64,000 nt of DNA from CAIWHR01 sp040007035 (lineage in GTDB: Bacteria > Pseudomonadota > Gammaproteobacteria > Burkholderiales > Casimicrobiaceae). Positions 46,107-53,854 of this stretch are shown in pieces. Within the stretch, counting starts at the first letter, position 1; every line of letters starts with the position of its first letter. Under the pieces are notes generated by a model. The model was not told the origin of the DNA. It saw only the letters and a program-made list of their open reading frames with translations, and did not search any database. The position numbers and the translations under genes were made by a program. Location of the stretch: contig JBDTVU010000003.1 of assembly GCA_040007035.1 (NCBI GenBank), positions 1 to 64,000 on the forward strand, given 5' to 3'.

Positions 46107-46556
46107 ATGAGCCAGTTGACGGTCGAGGTGGTGGTGCGGGACCGGGGCAGCGACGAGCTGATCTCGGTCGCGGCGGCGGCGACGGTCGCCGAGGCGGTCG
46201 ACGTGATGGCCGCGCGCGAGATCGGCGCGGTGCTGGCGATGACCGAGGACGGGCTCGTCGCCGGGATCTTCTCAGAGCGCGACCTCCTGTTGCGCGTGGT
46301 CCAGGCCGGCCGCGACCCGAAGACGACGCCGGTGTCGCTGGTGATGACGCGCGACGTCCGCTTCGTGTCGCCGGGGACGACGACCGAGGCGGCGCTGGCG
46401 CTGATGCACGTCCACCGCTTCCGCCACCTGCTGGTGATCGACGGGCCGAAGGTGCACGGCCTGATCTCGATGCGCGACCTCGTCTTCCAGATGATCCGCC
46501 ACGGCGAAGGCCGGTTCGAGGCGGCGGTCCGCGGCGCGGCGGCGGGCAAGGCGTGA
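46107..46556 (+). CDS. Two-CBS-domain protein
   Basis: 149 aa, made only of a CBS pair (Bateman module): about 20-75 and 85-140, with GIFSERDLLLRVVQ and GLISMRDLVFQMI as the two closing segments. Such free-standing CBS proteins bind adenine nucleotides and act as energy sensors or partners. Here it lies inside the nqr-apbE-nqrM run (AGAGGAAAA before the ATG), which suggests a link to Nqr regulation, though this is only by position. Confidence 0.88.
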   Translation: MSQLTVEVVVRDRGSDELISVAAAATVAEAVDVMAAREIGAVLAMTEDGLVAGIFSERDLLLRVVQAGRDPKTTPVSLVMTRDVRFVSPGTTTEAALALMHVHRFRHLLVIDGPKVHGLISMRDLVFQMIRHGEGRFEAAVRGAAAGKA

Positions 46557-46612
46557 TGCCGGCGCTTCCCGGCCGACCCGCCGCGATCGATAATCCCGAA
46601 CGGAGTCCGACG

Positions 46613-47680
46613 ATGGATACCCTGCTCTCCCCCCGCCGCCGCACCGTGCTGCAGGCGCTCGGCGCCGCCGCGCTCGTTGCCGCCTGCGGTGACCGCCGCG
46701 ACGCGGCATCCGCGCCCGTGGCCGAATTCCGCGGCCCGACGATGGGCTCGAGCTACACGGTGAAGATCGCTGGCGCGGACCTCTCCACGGCAGCGCTGGC
46801 GGCGGCGCACGACGCCGCGCGGACCGCGCTGGCCGCCGTCGACGCCGCGATGTCGACGCACCGGCGCGACTCCGAGCTGTCGCGCTTCAACCGCCACCCG
46901 GCGCGCACGCCGTTCGCGTTCTCGCCGGACACCTTCGCCGTGTTCGCGCTGGCCGAGCGTGTCAGCGCGGCGACCGGCGGCGCATTCGACGTCACCGTCG
47001 GCCCCGTCGTCGACGCGTGGGGCTTCGGCCCCGGCCGCGAGTTCCGCGTCGTAGACGGCGCCGAGGTCGACGCGCTGGAGCGTCGCGTCGGCTGGAACAT
47101 GCTCGCTCTCGACGGCTCCGCGCGGACCGTCGCCAAGGCGCGGCCCGATCTCGCGGCCGACCTCTCCGGCATCGCCAAAGGCCACGGCGTCGACCGAGCA
47201 GCACAGGCCCTCGACGCGCTGGGCATCGAGCGCTACATGGTCGAGGCCGGCGGCGAAGTGCGCACCCGCGGCATCAACGGCGACGGGCAGCCGTGGCAGA
47301 TCGGCATCGAGCAGCCCGACGCGATGCCGCCGCGGCCGCGCCACGTCGTGCCGCTCGTTGGCCGCGCGATGGCGACCTCCGGCGACTACCGGGTCTATTT
47401 CGAGCGCGATGGCCGTCGCTACTGCCACGAGATCGATCCTGCGACCGGCCGCCCGATCGCGAACGGCGTCGCCTCGGTTACCGTCGTCGCGCCCGAGTGC
47501 GGGTACGCCGACGCGATGGCGACCGCGCTGATGGTGCTGGGGCCGGAACGCGGTCTCGCGCTGGCGACCGCGCAGGACATCGCCGCGCTGTTCGTCGTCC
47601 GCGCCCCCGGTGGAGCGCTCGTCGACCTGATGACGCCGGCGTTCGCCGCACTCGGCGGCCGGGCGATCGTCCAGGCCTGA
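46613..47680 (+). CDS. apbE: FAD:protein FMN transferase (ApbE), lipoprotein
   Basis: 355 aa. Attaches FMN through a phosphoester bond to Thr of NqrB and NqrC. It starts at 46613 with GGAG 8 nt upstream and has a signal with twin Arg (RRRTVLQALGAAALVAAC) ending in a lipobox Cys, so it is exported and membrane-anchored, possibly by Tat. Family marks: GPTMGSSYTVKI, the D-x-x-M-S-T region, ADLSGIAKGHGVDRA and the Mg-binding DAMATALMVLGPERGL. It sits between nqrF and nqrM, as in many proteobacteria. Confidence 0.93.
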   Translation: MDTLLSPRRRTVLQALGAAALVAACGDRRDAASAPVAEFRGPTMGSSYTVKIAGADLSTAALAAAHDAARTALAAVDAAMSTHRRDSELSRFNRHPARTPFAFSPDTFAVFALAERVSAATGGAFDVTVGPVVDAWGFGPGREFRVVDGAEVDALERRVGWNMLALDGSARTVAKARPDLAADLSGIAKGHGVDRAAQALDALGIERYMVEAGGEVRTRGINGDGQPWQIGIEQPDAMPPRPRHVVPLVGRAMATSGDYRVYFERDGRRYCHEIDPATGRPIANGVASVTVVAPECGYADAMATALMVLGPERGLALATAQDIAALFVVRAPGGALVDLMTPAFAALGGRAIVQA

Positions 47681-47689
47681 CCACTCGCG

Positions 47690-47896
47690 ATGGATTACGC
47701 GACGCTGCTGCCGGTGTTCGTCGTCACGCTGGTGGCGGTCGGCATCGGCGTGCTGGCGATGGCCGTCGGCGTGATCTTCCGTCGCCCGTGCCTGCGCGGA
47801 TCGTGCGGCGGCCCCGAGGTGCGCACAGCGAGCGGCGAAAAGCTCTCCTGCGCCGATTGCCCGAACCGCAAGCGGCGCAAGCCGGCGGCCGGGTAG
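47690..47896 (+). CDS. nqrM: NqrM, Nqr maturation protein (DUF539)
   Basis: 68 aa. One membrane helix (about 8-28) followed by a Cys-rich tail: Cys36, Cys41, then SCADCPNRK. These are the conserved Cys of NqrM, which is needed to assemble Nqr, probably by delivering iron to NqrD/E. It starts 9 bp after apbE and ends 4 bp before the next gene, so all are in one operon. Confidence 0.92.
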   Translation: MDYATLLPVFVVTLVAVGIGVLAMAVGVIFRRPCLRGSCGGPEVRTASGEKLSCADCPNRKRRKPAAG

Positions 47897-47900
47897 CGTC

Positions 47901-50750
47901 ATGGCGTCACTGCCCGCACCGTACGCCGCGCTGCGGCGCGATCTCGCCGAGTTCGTTCCCGCCGCGCGGCTCGTCGACGATCCGTTGCGCCTGATCGCGT
48001 GGGGCACCGACGCGAGCTTCTACCGGCTCGTGCCGAAGCTCGCCGTCGTCGTCGAGTCCGAGGACGAGGTCGTCCGGCTGCTGGCGCTCGCCGCGAAGCA
48101 CGCCACACCCGTGACGTTCCGCGCCGCCGGCACCAGCCTCGCCGGGCAGGCGGTCACCGACTCGGTGCTGGTGATGCTCGGCGACGGCTGGTGCGGCTGT
48201 CGGATCGACGGCGCGGGCGACACGCAGACCATCGCGCTGCAGCCGGGCGTGATCGGCGCCGTCGCCAACCGCAAGCTCGCGCCGTTCGGCCGCAAGATCG
48301 GGCCCGATCCGGCGTCGATCGACGCGGCGATGATCGGCGGCATCGCCGCCAACAACGCGAGCGGAATGTGCTGCGGCACCGCGCAGAACAGCTACCGGAC
48401 GCTGGCCGGCCTGCGCGCCGTGCTCGCCGACGGCAGCGTGGTCGACACCCGCGACGCCGCGAGCCGCGCCGCGTTCGTCGCCCGCCACGGCGATCTCGTC
48501 CGCGACCTCGACGCACTCGGCCGCGCGACGCGGGCGAACGAAGCGCTGGCGGCGCGGATCCGGCACAAGTTCCGGATGAAGAACACCACCGGCTACAGCC
48601 TCAACGCGCTGGTCGATTACGAGGATCCGCTCGACATTCTCGCCCACCTGATGATCGGCTCCGAAGGCACGCTCGGCTTCATCAGCGAGATCGCGTACCG
48701 GACGGTGCCCGACTACGCCGACAAGGCGAGCGCGCTGATCCTGTTCGACGACCTCGAAACGGCGTGCCGCACGGTATCGGCGCTGAAGGCGGCGCCGGTC
48801 AATGCGGTCGAGCTCGCCGACCGCGCGGCGCTGCGTTCGGTCGAGGCGAAACCGGGGATGCCCCCCTCGATCGCCACGCTGGGTCCCGACGGCGCCGCGC
48901 TGCTGGTCGAGACGCGGGCGCCGGACGCCGCCACGCTCGCAGCGCAGATCGCGGCGATCGAGCGCATCGTCGCGACGATCCCGACGACGCTGCCCGTCCA
49001 CTTCTCGACCGATCCGCAGGTCTGCGCGCGGCTGTGGAACGTGAGGAAGGGGATGTTCCCGTCGGTCGGCGCGATGCGCGCGACCGGCACCACCGTCATC
49101 ATCGAGGACGTCGCGTTTCCGGTGCCGCGGCTCGCCGAGGCCACGCTCGACCTGCAGCGGCTGCTCGCCGCGCACGGCTACCACGGCGCGATCATCTTCG
49201 GCCACGCGCTCGAAGGCAACCTGCACTTCGTCTTCACACAGGATTTCAACGCGCCGGCCGAGGTCGAGCGTTACGGCCGGTTCATGGACGAGCTGTGCCG
49301 GATGGTCGTCGAAAAATACGACGGCTCGCTGAAGGGCGAGCACGGCACCGGCCGCAACATCGCGCCGTTCGTCGAGATGGAGTGGGGAAAGGACGCGTAC
49401 GCGCTGATGCACGCGATCAAGCGGCTGTTCGATCCCGCCGGCCTGCTCAATCCGGGCGTGCTGCTCAACGCCGATCCGGAAGCGCATCTCAAGCACCTGA
49501 AACCGCTGCCTGCGTGCGACGAGCTGGTCGACAAGTGCATCGAGTGCGGCTTCTGCGAGCCGAAGTGCCCGTCGCGCGGGCTGACGCTGTCGCCGCGGCA
49601 GCGGATCGTCGGCTGGCGCGAGATCGCTCGGCTAGCCGCCGCCGGCGAGCCGACGGCGGAACTGCGAAAGCGCTACGACTACCAGGGAATCGACACCTGC
49701 GCCGCGTGCGGGCTCTGCGCGACCGCGTGCCCGGTCGGCATCGAGACGGGACTGCTGATGAAGGCGCTGCGCGGCCGGCGCGCCGGGCCGGTCACCCGCA
49801 GTGTCGCGACCGCCGTCGCCGATCATTTCGGCGCCGTCACCGCCGGCGTGCGCGTCGGGCTGCGCGGCGCGGACCTGCTGCACGGCCTCGTCGGCACGCG
49901 GGCGATGAAGGCCACACTCGACGGCCTGCGCCGCGCGTCCGGCGGCGCGCTGCCGAAGTGGTCACCGACGCTGCCGCGGCCCGTCCGCTTCGTGCCGCCC
50001 CTGCGCGACGACGACGCGCCGGCCGACGCAGAGGCGGGCGACCGCATCGTCTACTTTCCGAGCTGCGCCGCGCGCAACATGGGCGCGCAGCGCGGCCACG
50101 ACGGCGTCGAGGCGCTGCCGACAGTGGCCGCCCGGCTGTTCGCGAAGGCGGGCTTCGGCGTCGTGTATCCGGACGAACTCGCCGGCCACTGCTGCGGCCA
50201 GCCGTTCGAGAGCAAGGGATTGTTCGCCGCCGCCGATGCGATGTCGGCCCGGCTCGAAGCGGCGCTTGCCGACGCGAGCGAGGGCGGCCGGCTGCCGATC
50301 GTGTTCGACACCAGCCCCTGCGCGTACCGGATGAAGCGCTGGCTCGCCGGTCGGCTGCAGGTGTGGGACAGCGTCGAGTTCGTCCACGACCGCGTGTTGC
50401 CGCACGTCGCGCTGGAACGGCAAGTGGCGCCGGTCGCAATCCATCCGGTGTGCAGCCTGCGCAAGATGGGCACCGTCGACAAGCTGGCCGCCATCGCCGC
50501 GCACTGCAGCGAAACCGTCGTCACCGTCGACGACGTGCTGTGCTGCGGATTTGCCGGCGACAAGGGCTTCAACCGGCCGGAACTCAACGAGCACGCGCTG
50601 CGGCACCTGAAACGCGCGCTGCCGTCCGGCTGCACGCAAGGCTACTCGTCGTCGCGCACGTGCGAAATCGGGCTGTCCGAGCAGGCGGGCTTCCCGTACC
50701 AGTCGATCCTGTATCTGGTCGACGCCTGCGCGCGCGAAATCGGCGACTGA
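47901..50750 (+). CDS. FAD/Fe-S D-lactate dehydrogenase (Dld-II type)
   Basis: 949 aa. The N-terminal FAD-binding domain (PVTFRAAGTSLAGQAV, IGGIAANNASGM) and a glycolate-oxidase-like cap with GHALEGNLHFVFTQDF and the metal-binding GEHGTGRN come first. Two [4Fe-4S] motifs (CIECGFCEPKCP and CAACGLCATACP) and CCG-type heterodisulfide-reductase-like repeats (HCCGQPFE, CCGFAGDKGF) follow. This architecture oxidises D-lactate, or a similar 2-hydroxy acid, and passes electrons to quinone or a cytochrome. It directly follows nqrM and would supply pyruvate to the pathway. Glycolate or hydroxyglutarate remain possible substrates. Confidence 0.9.
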   Translation: MASLPAPYAALRRDLAEFVPAARLVDDPLRLIAWGTDASFYRLVPKLAVVVESEDEVVRLLALAAKHATPVTFRAAGTSLAGQAVTDSVLVMLGDGWCGCRIDGAGDTQTIALQPGVIGAVANRKLAPFGRKIGPDPASIDAAMIGGIAANNASGMCCGTAQNSYRTLAGLRAVLADGSVVDTRDAASRAAFVARHGDLVRDLDALGRATRANEALAARIRHKFRMKNTTGYSLNALVDYEDPLDILAHLMIGSEGTLGFISEIAYRTVPDYADKASALILFDDLETACRTVSALKAAPVNAVELADRAALRSVEAKPGMPPSIATLGPDGAALLVETRAPDAATLAAQIAAIERIVATIPTTLPVHFSTDPQVCARLWNVRKGMFPSVGAMRATGTTVIIEDVAFPVPRLAEATLDLQRLLAAHGYHGAIIFGHALEGNLHFVFTQDFNAPAEVERYGRFMDELCRMVVEKYDGSLKGEHGTGRNIAPFVEMEWGKDAYALMHAIKRLFDPAGLLNPGVLLNADPEAHLKHLKPLPACDELVDKCIECGFCEPKCPSRGLTLSPRQRIVGWREIARLAAAGEPTAELRKRYDYQGIDTCAACGLCATACPVGIETGLLMKALRGRRAGPVTRSVATAVADHFGAVTAGVRVGLRGADLLHGLVGTRAMKATLDGLRRASGGALPKWSPTLPRPVRFVPPLRDDDAPADAEAGDRIVYFPSCAARNMGAQRGHDGVEALPTVAARLFAKAGFGVVYPDELAGHCCGQPFESKGLFAAADAMSARLEAALADASEGGRLPIVFDTSPCAYRMKRWLAGRLQVWDSVEFVHDRVLPHVALERQVAPVAIHPVCSLRKMGTVDKLAAIAAHCSETVVTVDDVLCCGFAGDKGFNRPELNEHALRHLKRALPSGCTQGYSSSRTCEIGLSEQAGFPYQSILYLVDACAREIGD

Positions 50751-50829
50751 TCCGCGGGTTGCTGCCGCCGACCGTCGTGCGGCGACGGTGGCGGCGGTTC
50801 AGCGCCGGCGCGTGACGCCGGCGCGCGGC

Positions 50830-51522
50830 TCAGTGCAGCCGCTGCCGCGACTTGCGCGTGTCGGGCTGCGGGCCGCGCCGCGCGCCGCCGCTGCGGGTCT
50901 TGGCGGCGGTCGTCCGCTCCTGCCAGAAGCGATGGATCAGCACCGCGGCAACCGGCAGCTCGTCGATCAGGCCCTCGCGCTTCTCCTCGCTGTCGACCCA
51001 CTCGGTGAAGTCGTCGTCGCGGTCGCCGAACGCCAGCGCTTCGATCGGGAAGATCCAGTCGCGTGCATCGTGCGCGTCGAAGAGCGGTTGCCACGGATCT
51101 TCGCGGAGCTTGACGCCGGCCATGTAGCCCTCGCACCACGCGGTGGCTTCCGGCGGCGCGCGCTCAGCCTTCTTCGCCTTCACCTCGTCGGTCATGTAGA
51201 GCAGCGGATGGAAGCGCGTCGGCGCCTCGATCAGCGTGCGCTGGATGCCGACCTGATGGCGCATCATCAGCCCCATGATCCGCTGTGCCTGCTCGCTGCC
51301 GGTGAACGCCGGCGACGCCGTGCGGCCGCCTTCGCTCCAGACCTGCGGCAGCCACTCGGACGGCTGGATCGCCTCCGGCCCGCTGACGATCGCGGTGAGG
51401 TAGCCGTCGAGCATCTCGAGGTCCATGCAGTCCTGCGGCACAGCGTCGGAGCCGAGAAAGGCCTCCATTTCGTCCAGTTCGGCGTCGGTCAGAGGTTCGT
51501 CGATGGCGCGGGGATCGGTCAT
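50830..51522 (-). CDS. UPF0149/YecA-like protein
   Basis: 230 aa. The acidic N-terminal segment LTDAELDEMEAFLGSD and MDLEMLDGYLTAIVSGPE are typical of the YecA/YgfB (UPF0149) family, followed by the middle block WCEGYMAGVKLREDPW. The usual C-terminal SEC-C zinc motif is missing and replaced by an Arg/Ser/Gly tail. Function unknown; probably cytoplasmic. It is convergent with the dehydrogenase and divergent from the Crp/Fnr gene. Confidence 0.83.
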   Translation of the reverse strand: MTDPRAIDEPLTDAELDEMEAFLGSDAVPQDCMDLEMLDGYLTAIVSGPEAIQPSEWLPQVWSEGGRTASPAFTGSEQAQRIMGLMMRHQVGIQRTLIEAPTRFHPLLYMTDEVKAKKAERAPPEATAWCEGYMAGVKLREDPWQPLFDAHDARDWIFPIEALAFGDRDDDFTEWVDSEEKREGLIDELPVAAVLIHRFWQERTTAAKTRSGGARRGPQPDTRKSRQRLH

Positions 51523-51675
51523 GACAGGCTTTCGGGGATTCGGGTACGTCGGAACCCGACATCATCGCCCCGCGCGACGATCGGCGCAACCCAAACCGTG
51601 CGAAACGCGACGCGTTCGACGCTGTGGTACGCTTGCCGCCGCCCTTGCCTGTCGCCGCCCGCGGGCGCAGAACCG

Positions 51676-52365
51676 ATGCCGCCACCGAAGATCAAGACCC
51701 AGTCATTCCTCGCCAACCTGCCACTCTTCAAGGAGCTGGCGCCGGCCGAGATCGACCGCATCGCGGCCGGCACCACCGAGCTGCACGTCCCGCGCGGCGA
51801 GATCCTGTTCAACAAGGGCGACGTCTGCTCCGGCTTCCACCTCGTCGTGTTCGGGCAGGTCAAGCTGTCGTTCGTCACCTCGCAGGGCAGCGAAAAGGTC
51901 GTCGAGATCATCGGGCCGGGCTACTCGTTCGGCGAGGCGCTGATGTTCATGGAGACCCCGTACCTGCTGATGGCGCAGACGCTCGCCGACTCGCTGCTGT
52001 TGCTGGTGTCGAAGCAGACGGTGTTCGACGAGCTCCAGCGCGACCCGCAGTTCGCCAAGCGGATGCTGGCCGGCCTCTCGCGCCGGCTGCATGGCCTGAT
52101 CACCGACGTCGAGAGCTACTCGATGCAGTCCGGCACGCAACGCGTGATCGGCTACCTCCTGCGGCAGGACGTCGAGCGCGCCGACGACACGACCGAGTCG
52201 TACACGGTGACGCTGCCGACGTCGAAGGCGATCGTCGCCTCGCGCTTGAACCTCACCCCCGAGCATTTCTCGCGGATCCTGCACGATCTTGCCGACGCGG
52301 GGCTCATTGCTGTTGATGGGCGGGAAGTGAAGATCGCGAATGTGGAGAGGCTGCGCGGGGGTTAA
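51676..52365 (+). CDS. Crp/Fnr-family regulator, Dnr-like (no iron-sulfur cysteines)
   Basis: 229 aa. cNMP-binding-like beta roll (about 15-125), dimer helix, then winged HTH with TSKAIVASRLNLTPEHFSRILHDLADAGLI. The recognition helix keeps the Glu and Ser-Arg pattern (E-x-x-S-R) used by Fnr and Dnr to read TTGA half-sites. The N-terminus has no Cys cluster, so it is not an oxygen-sensing Fnr; a Dnr/NnrR-type nitric oxide sensor or a Crp-like protein fits better. It lies between the nqr run and the nir operon and is a candidate for the Fnr-type boxes in this window. Confidence 0.87.
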   Translation: MPPPKIKTQSFLANLPLFKELAPAEIDRIAAGTTELHVPRGEILFNKGDVCSGFHLVVFGQVKLSFVTSQGSEKVVEIIGPGYSFGEALMFMETPYLLMAQTLADSLLLLVSKQTVFDELQRDPQFAKRMLAGLSRRLHGLITDVESYSMQSGTQRVIGYLLRQDVERADDTTESYTVTLPTSKAIVASRLNLTPEHFSRILHDLADAGLIAVDGREVKIANVERLRGG

Positions 52366-52373
52366 TGGGGGGT

Positions 52374-52511
52374 TAATGGGGTCAGGTTAAATTATCAATT
52401 TGTAACAGCCCCCAGCGCGGCCGCCGACGGCAATCGTGGGGTAATGGGGTAATGGGGTCAGGTTAAATTATCAATTTGTAACAGCCCCAGCGCGGCCGCC
52501 GACGGCAATCG
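52374..52511. repeat. Two tandem 62-63 bp REP-containing units
   Basis: Units at 52374-52436 and 52450-52511 are identical except for one extra C in the first. Each starts with TAATGGGGTCAGGTTA and ends with AGCGCGGCCGCCGACGGCAATCG in outline. TAATGGGG itself is repeated in the spacers. They directly follow the Crp/Fnr stop codon and adjoin the 3' end of the RAYT gene, whose REP ends share the GGGGTCAGGTT word. The A/T-rich core stands out from the GC-rich surroundings. Confidence 0.85.
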
Positions 52512-52512
52512 A

Positions 52513-53357
52513 GTCAGGTTGCCTTATCCGCGCGCGCCGGCCACGGTCGGCCAACCGGTGCGATGTCCACGCGACGACGGCCCAGCATCTCGGCTATCCG
52601 CTGCTGGAAGCGCGAATCCCCGAGCACGCGATTCCGGTTGACGTGGTTCCGTATGGCGGCGAGCTCGTCGTCGCCCCATGCCGTCGAAACGAACTCCCGC
52701 CACGCCTGTGCGCGGAGGCTTCTCGACGCGCCGAGGCACCGGTACTCGTCGTGCGGTGTAAGCCAATCGGCACCGTCGAAGCCGGCGTTGTGCCGATAGC
52801 TCGACCAAGGATAGTCCTCGGGCTGCGCCACCATCCGCGCCCGCACCGGGTTGAGCTCGATGTAGCGCATGCAGGCCAGCAGGTAGCGTTCGCTCTGGAC
52901 CAGGCTGCCGCGAAAGCGGCCTTCGAACAGCGTGCCGGTGCGGGCATAGAGGTTGTTGACGCGCCGCACGTAGCGCAGCCCGATCAATTGCATCATCGAC
53001 GATAACCCGCCGGGCGAGCGCCCGCTCGCCAGCAGGTGGACGTGATTGGTCATAAGCGCGTATGCGTGGATAGCCACGTCGCAACGCGACGCCGCGTCGG
53101 CCAGGACGTCCAGGTAAAGCACGCGGTCGGCGTCGCGAAAGAAGCACGGCTGACGATCGACTCCGCGCACGACGACGTGCTGCGGTACGCCGATGACGTC
53201 GATCCGGGGCAGGCGGGCCATGGAACAACCGGGAAAATTCCGACCGCGCCAGCTTCCGCCGCGCGGCGTCCCCGCGCAATCAGCCGGACGGACAGGCCGC
53301 CGCGACCCACACATCCCTTAACAGCGGTGGGATTGATAACTTACACTGACCCCATTA
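52513..53357. mobile_element. RAYT element bounded by REP half-palindromes
   Basis: The transposase gene is bounded on the left by GTCAGGTTGCCTTATC (52513-52528, overlapping the gene's stop codon) and on the right by a 25-bp block starting TTGATAACTTACACTGACC (53333-53357). These are the two halves, in the same order, of the 50-bp palindrome at 53801-53850. No target-site duplication was found. Confidence 0.75.
52514..53221 (-). CDS. REP-associated tyrosine transposase (RAYT)
   Basis: 235 aa. Single-strand HUH-type enzyme of the Y1/IS200-like fold: MARLPRIDVIGVPQHVVVRG start, LMTNHVHLLASG with the metal His pair, then YARTGTLFEGRFRGSLVQ, YLLACMRYIELNPVRARMV and YPWSSY, all standard RAYT blocks. 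RAYTs bind and cut REP hairpins and are normally single-copy, not free-moving insertion sequences. The last residues (DKAT and stop) are encoded within a REP half-site. The start at 53221 is chosen at the family N-terminus; the frame extends 31 codons upstream without match. Confidence 0.93.
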   Translation of the reverse strand: MARLPRIDVIGVPQHVVVRGVDRQPCFFRDADRVLYLDVLADAASRCDVAIHAYALMTNHVHLLASGRSPGGLSSMMQLIGLRYVRRVNNLYARTGTLFEGRFRGSLVQSERYLLACMRYIELNPVRARMVAQPEDYPWSSYRHNAGFDGADWLTPHDEYRCLGASRSLRAQAWREFVSTAWGDDELAAIRNHVNRNRVLGDSRFQQRIAEMLGRRRVDIAPVGRPWPARADKAT

Positions 53358-53493
53358 TTTCCACGCGCGGTGTGTCATCATGGCCGCGGGCGCGGCAATT
53401 GTCCGCTCGATCCAAACGTGCGGGCGCGCCCGGGCGCGTGCACGAGGATCGCCGCCGACAGCGGCATGGAATCAATCAATCGGGGAATATGTC

Positions 53494-53760
53494 ATGGCCG
53501 ATGAAGGCAAAGCAAAGACGCCGCTCGACGCTCTGCAGGATACGCTGTCCAGGCTGAAGGAGATGGCGCACTATTCGCAGACCAACATCGAAAAGCTCGC
53601 GGTGCTCTGGCTCGAAGTCAGCGAGGACAAGGAACAGAAGCAGTACGAGAAGATGATCGACGAGGTCCTCAAGCGCCAGAATCAGTTCCAGGAGGCGATC
53701 GCGCCGCTGATCGAGGCCTACGAGAAGGAAACCGTGCGGCTCAAGGGCGAAGCACAATAG
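53494..53760 (+). CDS. Small helical protein, 88 aa, unknown
   Basis: Starts at 53494 with CGGGGAA upstream. Highly charged, almost wholly helical (LDALQDTLSRLKEMAHYSQTNIEKLAVLWLEVSEDKEQKQYEKMIDEVLKR in outline), probably a coiled coil; no Cys, no signal peptide. The family is not recognised. Codon use is less extreme in GC than its neighbours. It lies between the RAYT element and the REP palindrome, on the plus strand, convergent with nirN. It could be a cargo or bystander gene. Confidence 0.65.
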   Translation: MADEGKAKTPLDALQDTLSRLKEMAHYSQTNIEKLAVLWLEVSEDKEQKQYEKMIDEVLKRQNQFQEAIAPLIEAYEKETVRLKGEAQ

Positions 53761-53800
53761 ACGGGCCGTCTTCCACCCGCCACCGGCGCCTGCAGCGTCG

Positions 53801-53850
53801 TAATGGGGTCAGGTTACCTTATCAATTGATAACTTACACTGACCCCATTA
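53801..53850. repeat. 50-bp REP palindrome (RAYT-less form of the element)
   Basis: Ends TAATGGGGTCAG / CTGACCCCATTA form a perfect 12-bp inverted repeat, and the centre TTATCAATTGATAA is itself a palindrome. The left half matches the REP next to the RAYT stop (one mismatch in 16), and the right half is identical over 25 bp to the block upstream of the RAYT. It lies between the stop codons of the 88-aa gene and nirN, where it can also act as a bidirectional terminator. Confidence 0.85.
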
Positions 53851-53854
53851 ATGA

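Noticed and set aside
44816..48007. 1063-aa open frame on the minus strand opposite nqrF-apbE
   Set aside because: Arg/Ala/Asp-rich with no family blocks; it is the antisense shadow of GC-rich genes whose frames are well supported.
52374..52511. CRISPR array
   Set aside because: Only two units, repeat longer than 60 bp, spacer of 13 bp that is itself repetitive, and no cas genes.
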